This document shows, in pieces, positions 1-7,418 of a stretch of DNA of 54,902 nucleotides (position 1 is the first letter of the stretch; every line of letters begins with the position of its first letter). A program made the position numbers and the translations under genes. The notes beneath the pieces are model-generated. The model had not been told where the DNA came from and made no database searches. It was given only the letters and a program-made list of their open reading frames with translations. The stretch comes from Gammaproteobacteria bacterium (GTDB lineage: Bacteria > Pseudomonadota > Gammaproteobacteria > Xanthomonadales > Wenzhouxiangellaceae): assembly GCA_003567685.1 (NCBI GenBank), contig PWYW01000038.1:1-54902 (forward strand), written 5' to 3'.

Positions 1-1136
1 GCGCCGTCATCACCCATGCTGGTCGACTGCAAGGAGGCGGCCATGCCAAGTGCGCTCAAGCGCCGCTCAAGCCCGTCCAGCGAGGCCACGTCCGGGCCGC
101 GCACGCTGAGCTCCAGGCCGCCATCGCGGTAGCTGAGGCCTTCGAGCACGATGTCGGCCTGAGCATCAACCACCGGGGCCAAACGCCCCATCATGGCCAG
201 CAAATCGCCCGAGGCACCAAAGCGCATTCGGGCCAGTTCGCGTTCGGCCAGTTCACGATGCCGGCCAGCCGGTGTGACACCGGGAAACACCCGTTGGAAG
301 GTTTCGTCGGCCTGTCGTTGCAGCTCGGCCGATTGGCTGCGTAGCTGGGCCAGTTCGAGCGCCGAGACCGCAAGCCCGAGGACAACAGCGGCAATGGCAA
401 CACCTGCCGCCCACTGCCAGCCACGGCGTGCATCCCGGCGCGAACCCGGCGCAAACGCGCCGCTGAGCAGGTTGATCGGCGGCTTGAGAGCCGCCTGGAT
501 CCAACGGCTTTCGAGGCGGGCATCGGCCATTTCCAGCGGCGCATCCTGCCCATCGTCCTTCCAATCGTCCGGCAGAGATCCGCCGAACCAGCGCCAGGGC
601 GCCTGGTTGACGGCCGCCTCAGGCAACAGGTCGCTGGCCAGCGCGCGGTCGAAGGCCGCAAACTCCCAGTCGCCCCAGCGCGCCAGCACGCTGGACTCGG
701 TGCCGGCCAGGCTGAGCTGTTGACCGTTCCAGGGCAGACACAGGGCGTCCGGCACCACGCAATCCAGCTGGCCTTCGGCAAAGCCGTCGAGATGCTGGCG
801 CAGCCGATCTTCGGCAATCACGACGACGCAAAGCCGACCCTCGGCATCGCGCGGCCCGGCCACGACGTGCTCACCGTCGGCGCTGCCGGCAAGATGCTCT
901 TCGGCGGCCCAACGCAGTGCCTGCTGCTGCCGCCGGGCAGACATCACCGGCAAATCCAGCCGGAGGCCCAGGCAATCCAGCGCGCTGATGATCAGGGTGA
1001 CCGGCAGCTGAGGCGACCAGTCAGGCTGACCGGGCTCACACGCGCCCCGCTGAACGATGGCACCCTGGCGGTTGATTCGCCACCAGGACCAGCGCTCGCC
1101 GCTGGCGTGGACGACCAGTTTGTCCTTGCCACTCAT
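1..1136 (-). CDS. gspL: Type II secretion protein GspL (3' end beyond window)
   Basis: This is the inner-membrane assembly protein of the type II secretion system. It links the cytoplasmic ATPase GspE to GspM and the pseudopilus. About 378 residues are visible from the ATG at 1136. There is a cytoplasmic actin-like region (about residues 1-215), the typical NLLSGAFAP stretch (222-230), one hydrophobic segment (about 241-260), a short heptad-like linker and the start of the periplasmic ferredoxin-like domain. The start lies one base after the gspK stop, as expected for translational coupling. The carboxyl end and any gspM/gspN lie beyond the left edge. Identification rests on position in the pseudopilin operon and on these features; GspL is poorly conserved in sequence. 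Confidence 0.85.
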   Translation of the reverse strand, partial: MSGKDKLVVHASGERWSWWRINRQGAIVQRGACEPGQPDWSPQLPVTLIISALDCLGLRLDLPVMSARRQQQALRWAAEEHLAGSADGEHVVAGPRDAEGRLCVVVIAEDRLRQHLDGFAEGQLDCVVPDALCLPWNGQQLSLAGTESSVLARWGDWEFAAFDRALASDLLPEAAVNQAPWRWFGGSLPDDWKDDGQDAPLEMADARLESRWIQAALKPPINLLSGAFAPGSRRDARRGWQWAAGVAIAAVVLGLAVSALELAQLRSQSAELQRQADETFQRVFPGVTPAGRHRELAERELARMRFGASGDLLAMMGRLAPVVDAQADIVLEGLSYRDGGLELSVRGPDVASLDGLERRLSALGMAASLQSTSMGDDG

Positions 1137-1137
1137 G

Positions 1138-2061
1138 TCAGTGCGTACCCTGGCTGAACCAGCGAAAATCATACCCCGAAGCACCCCGCAGCATCAGGCG
1201 GAAGTAGTCGCGCTCAAGCCCATTGGCGCTGACCCGGGCCTGGGCCAGGAACCAGCGGCTGTGACGCGTGAACAGTGCCGACTGATCGCCGTCAGGCTGG
1301 TTGGCCAGCAGCGGATGGGCAAGAAACTGGTTGACGCTGGCATAGGGCCCCTCGAGGCGGATTCGGCGGGCGTCGGCCAGCGACAGATCGCTCCAGATGC
1401 TGGCCATCACCCACTCATCCAGGGTGTGGATATTGAACAGACGAACCGGCTCGGGCAGTGCCGTGACATGCGCGACCAGGCGCTCGTACACCTCGGCATC
1501 GACACTCCTGAGCCAGCGAAGCTCGCTTGAGTGGGCCATCAGCGTGCCGGCCTGGCGATAGGGCGGCTGACGTCCGGCGTAGAAGGCATCCCCTGCCCCA
1601 CCGGGACGCGGCTGGGCACCGCCGTCCAGCCAGTCGGCCAGTTCAACGGCAATGCGCGGCTCCAGGCCCAGCAGTTCCAGCAGCCGCTCAAACTGAAGGC
1701 GGGCTTCCAGTGCCTCGACCGGGTCAGGATGAGCCAGGGCATTGAGATTGAAGCGCGCATTCTGATCCAGCAAACGCCCCTGAATGGCACCGCCCGGCAC
1801 GCTGAAGGGCGCGCTCCACTGCCCCTCAAGCAGGGCTGATGATGGGTCGTCGAGATCCTGACTGGCCAACCAGTCCTGGGCCAGCAAAGCCATGCCGTGT
1901 GCCAGTTGCACAGCCCGCTCTCCATCCATCAGCGCCTGGGTTCGGGCCAGCCCCTGCTGACTGCGCTCGATCAGACCCAGCGCCAGCACGCTGGCCAGCA
2001 CCACGGCCAGCAGGGCCAGCAGCAAGGCCGCGCCCGACTGACGAGCAGGAAAGCCGTTCAT
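1138..2061 (-). CDS. gspK: Minor pseudopilin GspK
   Basis: GspK is the large minor pseudopilin at the tip of the type II secretion pseudopilus, where it works with GspI and GspJ. The 307-residue product has a short basic leader ending in SG (residues 9-10), followed by the hydrophobic AALLLALLAVVLA helix. It lacks the Glu at mature position 5, which is normal for GspK. The large size is also typical because of the inserted alpha domain. The start overlaps the gspJ stop by 4 bases (ATGA) and the stop is one base from gspL, so the gene is inside a tightly packed operon. Confidence 0.92.
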   Translation of the reverse strand: MNGFPARQSGAALLLALLAVVLASVLALGLIERSQQGLARTQALMDGERAVQLAHGMALLAQDWLASQDLDDPSSALLEGQWSAPFSVPGGAIQGRLLDQNARFNLNALAHPDPVEALEARLQFERLLELLGLEPRIAVELADWLDGGAQPRPGGAGDAFYAGRQPPYRQAGTLMAHSSELRWLRSVDAEVYERLVAHVTALPEPVRLFNIHTLDEWVMASIWSDLSLADARRIRLEGPYASVNQFLAHPLLANQPDGDQSALFTRHSRWFLAQARVSANGLERDYFRLMLRGASGYDFRWFSQGTH

Positions 2062-2630
2062 TCCAGCACCACCAGGCGACGGATGGGCCCGAAGCGGGCG
2101 CTTTCGAGGGTAACTTCAATGGCCACGGGCAAGCTGGCCGGCTCGCTGAGCGGCCAGCGGTCATGCCAGTTGCCAGTGGCATCGCGATAGCGAAACTCCA
2201 GGCTGTCCAGATTCTCCAGCACGGCGGACTGGCGGTCGGGCGCGGTCTCTACCGGATCGGTCACGGCCCAGTGGAAGCGTTCCAGCATGCCATCGTCGAA
2301 GGCCCAGCCAAAGCGCTGCAGCTGGCTTCTGGGCTGATCGGACGGATTGGCCCAGCCCGCCCGGGTAGCCACCAGGCGGTTGCTTTCACCGGCCAGCGCC
2401 GGTTCCTGCCCGACCGCCGTGCGTACCGGGCGCGGCACCAGTTGACGAAGGTCCTGGTCCAGGCGGGCCACGGCCAGCTGTAACCCGGCCAGGGCCTCGG
2501 CGTGTTCACGCTGCTGGCCGGCGGCGGCACTCAAGCCATTCAACGCGGTGTAGGCTGCCGCGGCCAGCAGTCCAAATACCAGCACCGACACCAGCACCTC
2601 GACCAGGGTGAAAGCGCCTTGTCGTTTCAT
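2058..2630 (-). CDS. gspJ: Minor pseudopilin GspJ
   Basis: GspJ is a minor pseudopilin of the pseudopilus tip complex (GspI-J-K). The 190-residue product begins MKRQGAFTLVEVLV, a very short class III leader followed by the pilin helix with Glu at mature position 5 (E11). The residue before the cleavage site appears to be Ala6 rather than the commoner Gly. Prepilin peptidase tolerates Ala, so this is a mild oddity. The gene overlaps gspI by 4 bases upstream and gspK by 4 bases downstream. Confidence 0.92.
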   Translation of the reverse strand: MKRQGAFTLVEVLVSVLVFGLLAAAAYTALNGLSAAAGQQREHAEALAGLQLAVARLDQDLRQLVPRPVRTAVGQEPALAGESNRLVATRAGWANPSDQPRSQLQRFGWAFDDGMLERFHWAVTDPVETAPDRQSAVLENLDSLEFRYRDATGNWHDRWPLSEPASLPVAIEVTLESARFGPIRRLVVLE

Positions 2631-3013
2631 CGGGGCAGGAAACCGGTGTGTTCAAGCACCGGATCGTTGCGTGAGGCATCCGCGAAGACCGCCACGTCGA
2701 CCCGCAGCATCGCGTCACCCGGCGCCGGCTGAACCAGCAAGTCCCAATGCCACTCGCGCCGTCCCATTTCGCTGCTGCCCGAGCGCCGAAGGCTGGATGC
2801 GCCCGGCGGTTCAAGGCGCAGCTCATTAACCAGGTTATCGGCCACCCAGAGCGCCAGGGTGCGAGATTCCAGTTGGACCTGGGTATCCATCGCCTGGGCA
2901 CCGACCCGCGCCAGCGCCGCCAGCGCAATGGCCACAACCGCCAGCGCCACCAGCACCTCCAGCAGCGTAAAACCCCTCGCCGGTATTTGGCGTCTACTTG
3001 AAAAGGGCCTCAT
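2627..3013 (-). CDS. gspI: Minor pseudopilin GspI
   Basis: GspI nucleates the pseudopilus tip with GspJ and GspK. The 128-residue protein has a 14-residue basic leader ending in Gly, then FTLLEVLVALAVVAIALAAL with Glu at mature position 5 (E19). The length matches the family, which is the shortest of the minor pseudopilins. It overlaps gspH and gspJ by 4 bases on each side, so translation is probably coupled along the whole cluster. Confidence 0.92.
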   Translation of the reverse strand: MRPFSSRRQIPARGFTLLEVLVALAVVAIALAALARVGAQAMDTQVQLESRTLALWVADNLVNELRLEPPGASSLRRSGSSEMGRREWHWDLLVQPAPGDAMLRVDVAVFADASRNDPVLEHTGFLPR

Positions 3014-3489
3014 GGCGACAGCACCTCAAGCCGTCCGTGGGCATGGCCAAGCAAGCGCAGACCCGGGCTCGTGCCGGGAAAATCCAGTTCGAAGGACGTG
3101 AGTTCGCCCAGCGGTTCGCAAACGATCTGGGGCGTGGCCGCCGGCGCGGCCAGGTTGACCGGGAAACCATCCACCATCAACCGCGGCTGGACGCCTGCCG
3201 GCCACTGTCGCGCAGTGCCGGTCAGCGCTTGCCAGCCCTGGCTGCTCAAATGCCAGGCCTGAAAGCCGTTGTCACTCACGCTCATTCCGCGGGCGCGCGA
3301 TTGCAGCAGGGCGTGTTCGCACTGCTGGCCCAGTTGGGCGGCGAAACGCTGCAGTTGCCGCTCTGGCGAGTTTTCCGATGACCAGCCGCCGGCACTCAGC
3401 ACCACCAGGGTGGCCAGCACGGCCGCGATGGTAATGACCACCAGCAACTCGATCAGGCTGAACCCGAGCTGACCGGACTTGCCGGGCAT
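3010..3489 (-). CDS. gspH: Minor pseudopilin GspH
   Basis: GspH is a minor pseudopilin that connects the GspI-J-K tip to the GspG shaft. The product is 159 residues. It has the cleavage motif G9/F10 in QLGFSLIELLVVITIAA, a single N-terminal hydrophobic helix and a globular beta-rich periplasmic part. The start shares one base with the gspG stop (TGATG), and the gene ends 4 bases inside gspI. GspH and GspG are distinguished by order in the operon and by the lack of the GspG calcium-loop region. Confidence 0.9.
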   Translation of the reverse strand: MPGKSGQLGFSLIELLVVITIAAVLATLVVLSAGGWSSENSPERQLQRFAAQLGQQCEHALLQSRARGMSVSDNGFQAWHLSSQGWQALTGTARQWPAGVQPRLMVDGFPVNLAAPAATPQIVCEPLGELTSFELDFPGTSPGLRLLGHAHGRLEVLSP

Positions 3490-3926
3490 CAGTCTGACCA
3501 GTTACCAATCTCGGCATTGATGCCCTCGCCGCCGGGCAGGCCGTTGGCGCCGAAGGACCAGACGTCGATTTCGCCATGAACGCCGGGATTCAGGTACTGG
3601 TATTCGCGGCCCCAGGGGTCGCGCGGCAAGCGGTCGATGTAGCCACCCTGGCGCCAGTTGGCCGCCTCGGGCTGTCCGCCGGGCCGGCGCACCAGCGCGT
3701 CCAGACCTTGTTCGGTCGAGGGGTAATGGTAGTTGTCGAGCCGATACATGTTCAGCGCCGTGACCAGCGCCTGGATGTCCTGCTGGGCCCGGGTCACGCG
3801 GGCGCGATCGGGCTCGTCCATGACGCGCGGCACGATCACCGCGGCCAGAATGCCGATGATGACCACCACGACCAGGATCTCGATCAGTGAAAAACCGCCG
3901 GAGCGGGCTGGCTGAAACGCGCGCAT
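3489..3926 (-). CDS. gspG: Major pseudopilin GspG
   Basis: GspG forms the shaft of the type II secretion pseudopilus that pushes folded exoproteins through the outer-membrane secretin. The product (145 residues from the ATG at 3926) has the prepilin motif GG/FSLIEILVVVVIIGILA (G11/F12, Glu at +5). It also has the family hallmarks YPSTEQGLDALV and PRDPWGREYQYLNPG, where the C-terminal Ca-binding loop begins. An in-frame TTG at 3932 could be used instead, because an AGG lies at better spacing for it; the choice adds two residues. It is the first gene of this gsp block and is divergent from bioA, so gspC/D/E/F must lie elsewhere or beyond the left edge. Confidence 0.93.
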   Translation of the reverse strand: MRAFQPARSGGFSLIEILVVVVIIGILAAVIVPRVMDEPDRARVTRAQQDIQALVTALNMYRLDNYHYPSTEQGLDALVRRPGGQPEAANWRQGGYIDRLPRDPWGREYQYLNPGVHGEIDVWSFGANGLPGGEGINAEIGNWSD

Positions 3927-3943
3927 TGCCAATTCGACCTGTG

Positions 3944-3970
3944 TATAAAATGAGGGTTTGAGCCCCTCAT
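3944..3970. promoter_or_regulatory. Hairpin/palindrome and AT-rich box between gspG and bioA
   Basis: The 54-bp divergent gap holds a TATAAA box at 3944-3949 pointing towards bioA, followed by a perfect 7-bp inverted repeat (ATGAGGG 3950-3956, CCCTCAT 3964-3970) around a 7-base loop. Seen from bioA, the repeat would cover the transcription start, the usual place for a repressor site such as BirA. The sequence does not obviously match the Escherichia coli bio operator, so the regulator is unknown. Confidence 0.35.
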
Positions 3971-3980
3971 CATAAGCCTA

Positions 3981-5336
3981 ATGGACCCCCGGATAAACAA
4001 CGCCCACTGGCGCGAGCGTGACCTGGACTCGCTCTGGCACCCCTGCACCCAGATGAAAGACCACGAGTGGCTGGAACTGATTCCGATCAAGCGCGGCCAG
4101 GGAGTGTGGCTGGAAGACTATGACGGCCAGCGCTATCTGGACGCGATCAGCTCCTGGTGGGTCAATCTGTTTGGCCATGCCAATCCGCACATCAGCCAGC
4201 GCATCGCCGACCAGGCCCAATCGCTGGAACACGTGATTCTGGCCGGTTTCACCCATGAACCGGCGGTTTTGCTGGCCGAAAAGCTGTGCGCAATCACCCC
4301 GGACGGGCTGGACCGGGTGTTCTATGCCGATTCGGGCTCGGCAGCCGTGGAAATCGCTCTGAAAATGTCGTTCCACTACTGGCGCAACCAGGGTCAGCCA
4401 GGCAAAACGCGCTTCGTCTGCCTGTCGGGCAGTTACCACGGCGAAACGCTGGGCGCGCTGGCGGTTGGCGATGTGGCCCTGTACCGGGATACCTACGGCC
4501 CGCTGCTGATGGAACCGCTGGTGGTGCCCTCGCCCGACAGTTTCGACCGCGGACCCGGCTGCAGCTGGGAAGAACACGCCCTGGCGCAGTTCGAACCGAT
4601 GCTCCGGCTGCTCGAAACCCGTCACGACGAAATCGCCGCAGTTATTGTCGAGCCGCTGGTGCAATGTGCCGGCGGCATGCGCATGTACCACCCGGTCTAT
4701 CTGGAGCGCCTGCGCGAGGCCTGCGACCGCTACGGTGTTCACTTGATCGCCGATGAAATTGCCGTCGGCTTTGGCCGGACCGGCACCTTGTTTGCCTGCG
4801 AACAGGCCGGCATCAGCCCCGATTTCCTGTGCCTGTCCAAGGGGCTGACCGGCGGCTACCTGCCACTGTCGGCCGTACTCACCGGCGAGGCGATTTACCA
4901 GGCCTTCTATCACGACTATTCCGACCTGAAAGCGTTCATGCACTCGCACAGCTATACCGGCAACGCACTGTGCTGCACGGCCGCCCTGGCCACGCTGGAG
5001 CTGTTCGAGCAAAGTGACGTGATCGGCCACAACCGCGAGCTGGCCGCTCACATGCGCCAGGCCGTGGCCGAGCTGGACGACCACCCGAACGTGGCCGACA
5101 TCCGCCAGTCCGGCATGATCCTGGCCATGGAAATGGCCGACAACCAAGGCCGCCCCTACCCCTGGCAGGAACGACGGGGCATTACCGTCTATCGCCACGG
5201 CCTGGCCAACCAGGCGCTGCTTCGTCCACTGGGCAACGTGGTCTACTTCATGCCACCCTACGTGATCACGCCCGACGAAATCGACCACCTGGCCCGGGTG
5301 GCGATTGAAGGCATTCATCTGGCCACCCGCGACTAG
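3981..5336 (+). CDS. bioA: Adenosylmethionine-8-amino-7-oxononanoate aminotransferase (DAPA synthase)
   Basis: BioA is a PLP enzyme that transfers the amino group of S-adenosylmethionine to KAPA, giving 7,8-diaminopelargonate in biotin synthesis. The 451-residue product has DSGSAAVEIALKMSFHYW, the SYHGETLGAL cofactor loop, the DEIAVGFGRTG Asp region and the PLP lysine K287 in CLSKGLTGG. Near the N-terminus, WHPCTQMKDHEW and SSWWVNLFGHANPHI are BioA-specific substrate-pocket stretches that separate it from other class III aminotransferases. The start at 3981 has only a weak ribosome site. The TAG stop is formed by the TA target plus the first G of the inserted element at 5336. Without the insertion the stop would read TAA, 7 bases before rsmE. 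Confidence 0.95.
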   Translation: MDPRINNAHWRERDLDSLWHPCTQMKDHEWLELIPIKRGQGVWLEDYDGQRYLDAISSWWVNLFGHANPHISQRIADQAQSLEHVILAGFTHEPAVLLAEKLCAITPDGLDRVFYADSGSAAVEIALKMSFHYWRNQGQPGKTRFVCLSGSYHGETLGALAVGDVALYRDTYGPLLMEPLVVPSPDSFDRGPGCSWEEHALAQFEPMLRLLETRHDEIAAVIVEPLVQCAGGMRMYHPVYLERLREACDRYGVHLIADEIAVGFGRTGTLFACEQAGISPDFLCLSKGLTGGYLPLSAVLTGEAIYQAFYHDYSDLKAFMHSHSYTGNALCCTAALATLELFEQSDVIGHNRELAAHMRQAVAELDDHPNVADIRQSGMILAMEMADNQGRPYPWQERRGITVYRHGLANQALLRPLGNVVYFMPPYVITPDEIDHLARVAIEGIHLATRD

Positions 5337-5622
5337 GGAACCTCTGAAAAATTATGCGTGGAGCGCGTTTCAGTCGGAAAAGCCGCAGATCGTGTGGTGC
5401 GATGCGAGTGACAGTAGCCGTCGCTACGGCCGAGTGGCGCAACGCACGAGATGCGGCTTTCTTGTCAATGTTTGGGCGAAACCCTTATGGGACGGGCCTC
5501 TGCGGGGTCTCCGCCTCGTTTGGACTCGATTATTTGGAATGACCAAACCACGCTCGTCCAAGCCGAGCCGGAGCCTCCCGCAGAGACCCGTCGCGCCCAC
5601 GTATAATTGTGCAGAGGTTCCC
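5336..5622. mobile_element. MITE-like element with terminal inverted repeats and TA flanks
   Basis: A 287-bp non-coding element separates bioA and rsmE. Its ends are inverted copies that begin GGGAACCTCTG. Alignment of the first 32 bases with the reverse complement of the last 31 shows three substitutions and one indel. A TA dinucleotide flanks both sides (5334-5335 and 5623-5624), consistent with a TA target duplication. Inside are two more inverted repeats: AAAGCCGC at about 5379-5400 pairs with 5436-5460, and GACGGG at 5491-5518 pairs with 5564-5592. The whole element can therefore fold into stacked hairpins. There is no transposase gene, so mobilisation would need an enzyme in trans. TA duplication occurs in IS630/Tc1-mariner and some IS5-type elements; the parent is not identifiable here. 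Confidence 0.8.
5602..5607 (+). promoter_or_regulatory. Consensus -10 box inside the element, facing rsmE
   Basis: A perfect TATAAT lies at 5602-5607 within the right terminal repeat, 25 bases before the rsmE ATG. No good -35 hexamer stands 16-18 bases upstream, so promoter strength is uncertain. If active, the inserted element supplies transcription to rsmE and the genes behind it. Confidence 0.35.
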
Positions 5623-5632
5623 TAACCCTGGC

Positions 5633-6379
5633 ATGCGTCTGAATCGAATCCATACCGAGAAAGCCCTGCGCCCGGAGAGCGAGGTTTGTCTTGACGGTGG
5701 CGCTGCCCGGCACTTGCTCAAGGTCTTGCGCAAACGCGTTGATGACGAACTGATCGTGTTCTGCGGAGATGGCCAACAATATCCGGCCCGGATCACGGCG
5801 ATCCATGGCCGCGAGTCGCTCACCGTGATGCTGGGTGCGGCCGAAGCGCCGGCCACGGAGTCGCCGCTGTCGATCGAACTGATCCAGGCCATCGGGCGCG
5901 GCGAGCGCATGGACTATGCCATCCAGAAAGCCGTTGAGCTGGGGGTAAGCGCGGTGCAGCCCTTGTTTACCGCCCGCACCGAGGTGCGCCTGAGCGGGGA
6001 GCGCGTCGACAAGCGCCTGGCGCACTGGCAGCAGGTGGTCATTGCCGCCTGCGAGCAAAGCGGACGGGTACGGGTGCCCGAAGTCAAGCCACCGGAAGCC
6101 CTGGCCGACGTGAAGGCGCGTGATGGGCTGTGCCTTTACCTGCACCCCGGCGCCGAGCTCAGCCCAACGAACCTGGCCACCGGACCAGCCGACCGCATTA
6201 CGCTGCTGATCGGGCCGGAAGGCGGGCTGGCCGACGAGGAAATCGGCCACTTGGAGCGGATTGGATTTCGGGGCCTGCGACTGGGGCCACGAGTACTGCG
6301 CACCGAGACCGCCGGACCGGCCGCCATCGCCATGCTCCAATCCTTGCTCGGCGACTGGCGCACGGCCCGGGGGGCCTGA
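5633..6379 (+). CDS. rsmE: 16S rRNA (uracil-1498-N3)-methyltransferase
   Basis: RsmE is a SPOUT-class methyltransferase that uses S-adenosylmethionine to methylate N3 of U1498 in 16S rRNA on the assembled 30S subunit. The 248-residue product has an N-terminal PUA-like part (MRLNRIHTEKAL, HLLKVLRKR) and a trefoil-knot domain with LIQAIGRGERMDYAIQKAVELG, the LIGPEGGLADEE loop and LGPRVLRTETAGPAAIAML at the C-terminus. The ATG at 5633 is chosen because family members begin here. A GTG at 5609 would add eight residues translated from the inserted element. The ancestral gap to bioA was probably only 7 bases. Confidence 0.95.
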   Translation: MRLNRIHTEKALRPESEVCLDGGAARHLLKVLRKRVDDELIVFCGDGQQYPARITAIHGRESLTVMLGAAEAPATESPLSIELIQAIGRGERMDYAIQKAVELGVSAVQPLFTARTEVRLSGERVDKRLAHWQQVVIAACEQSGRVRVPEVKPPEALADVKARDGLCLYLHPGAELSPTNLATGPADRITLLIGPEGGLADEEIGHLERIGFRGLRLGPRVLRTETAGPAAIAMLQSLLGDWRTARGA

Positions 6380-6434
6380 TCGGTTACCATCCGGTCCAAT
6401 CACGATTCGACCAAACCCAAAGGACAGCCTCTCC

Positions 6435-7400
6435 ATGCACCGGATCAGTCAGATTGCCTTGCTCGCCATGTTCGTTGTGCCGCTCGCCCTGTCGGCAGAG
6501 CTTCAGCCAATCGAATTCAACCAGGAAGAGCTGGTCGAACAGGCAGTTCTTGGCGAGATTTCGCCACCCGCCGTTCGCCCAACCATTTACCGTGTACATG
6601 CCGACGGTGAGGTGGTCATGCTCCCTGGCACCGGCTCGATCAGCTACAACTTTCGCACCGGCGACAGCGCCATTGACATGGCTGGCAACCATGTAGAACC
6701 GGCCGTCAGCCTGTACAACCTGGGCAGTGAAAACAGCCGGGTAGGCAACGACAACCGAGCGCTTAACGCCCTGTCGATGATCGGCAACCGAGTTCGCATC
6801 GTCACCGGCCTGGCCGCGGGAACCGAGGGTTGGGTAGTTGGCAAGCACGGCGGCGTCGAGCACCTGATGGTGGACTTTGCTCCGGAAATTTATGACAACC
6901 TGACCATTGGCGATCGGATGCAGGTGCGCACCCTTGGGGCCGGCATGCAGCTGACCAATGTCGACGGCGTTCGCGTCTTCAACAGCTCACCAGCCCTGAT
7001 CGAGGCCCTCAACCGTGCGGGTGCCGGCATCACTGGCGACGGCAAACTCCGCATTGGCGTGACCCATACCATTCCAGCCAAGATCATGGGCTCTGGCCTC
7101 GGTCGGGACCACGTTCACACCGGCGATTACGATATCCAGATGTTTGATGAGGCTGTGAACGAGCGCTATGACCTTGGCAGCCTTCGCTTTGGCGATATTG
7201 TCGCGATCATGGACGCCGATCACAGTTATGGGCGCACCTGGCGAGGTGGGTCCGTGTCCATTGGCGTTGTCAGCCACGGTAAATCCATGTCGGCCGGCCA
7301 TGGTCCGGGCGTTACCACGTTGTTTACCTCTCGCGAGGGGAATATCGAACCGGTCATCGACGCCGATGCCAACCTGAAAGTCTTGCTGGCCATCCCCTGA
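6435..7400 (+). CDS. Exported DUF4438-like protein
   Basis: The product is 321 residues, read from the ATG at 6435 with an AGGACA ribosome site upstream. An N-terminal signal peptide is evident (about residues 1-20, hydrophobic, ending LALSA). The mature part has glycine-rich segments such as PGTGSISYNFRTGDSA, RIGVTHTIPAKIMGSG and HVHTGDYDIQMFDE. It ends with a SIGVVSHGKSMSAGHGPG region that resembles a small-domain fold. I recall these as features of DUF4438, a family of unknown function that includes Thermotoga proteins; this assignment is from memory and not tested. No catalytic motif is recognised. Periplasmic or secreted location is inferred. It lies between rsmE and prmA on the same strand, 55 and 18 bases away. 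Confidence 0.75.
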   Translation: MHRISQIALLAMFVVPLALSAELQPIEFNQEELVEQAVLGEISPPAVRPTIYRVHADGEVVMLPGTGSISYNFRTGDSAIDMAGNHVEPAVSLYNLGSENSRVGNDNRALNALSMIGNRVRIVTGLAAGTEGWVVGKHGGVEHLMVDFAPEIYDNLTIGDRMQVRTLGAGMQLTNVDGVRVFNSSPALIEALNRAGAGITGDGKLRIGVTHTIPAKIMGSGLGRDHVHTGDYDIQMFDEAVNERYDLGSLRFGDIVAIMDADHSYGRTWRGGSVSIGVVSHGKSMSAGHGPGVTTLFTSREGNIEPVIDADANLKVLLAIP

Positions 7401-7418
7401 AAACAGACTGACCGGCAA

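Noticed and set aside
3978-5318. Long open frame antisense to bioA
   Set aside because: It mirrors the bioA frame, lacks a ribosome site and has no recognisable motif. Long antisense frames are common in GC-rich DNA.
5609-5632. GTG start for rsmE inside the element
   Set aside because: It would add eight residues from the inserted DNA, whereas RsmE proteins begin at MRLNRI; the ATG at 5633 fits.
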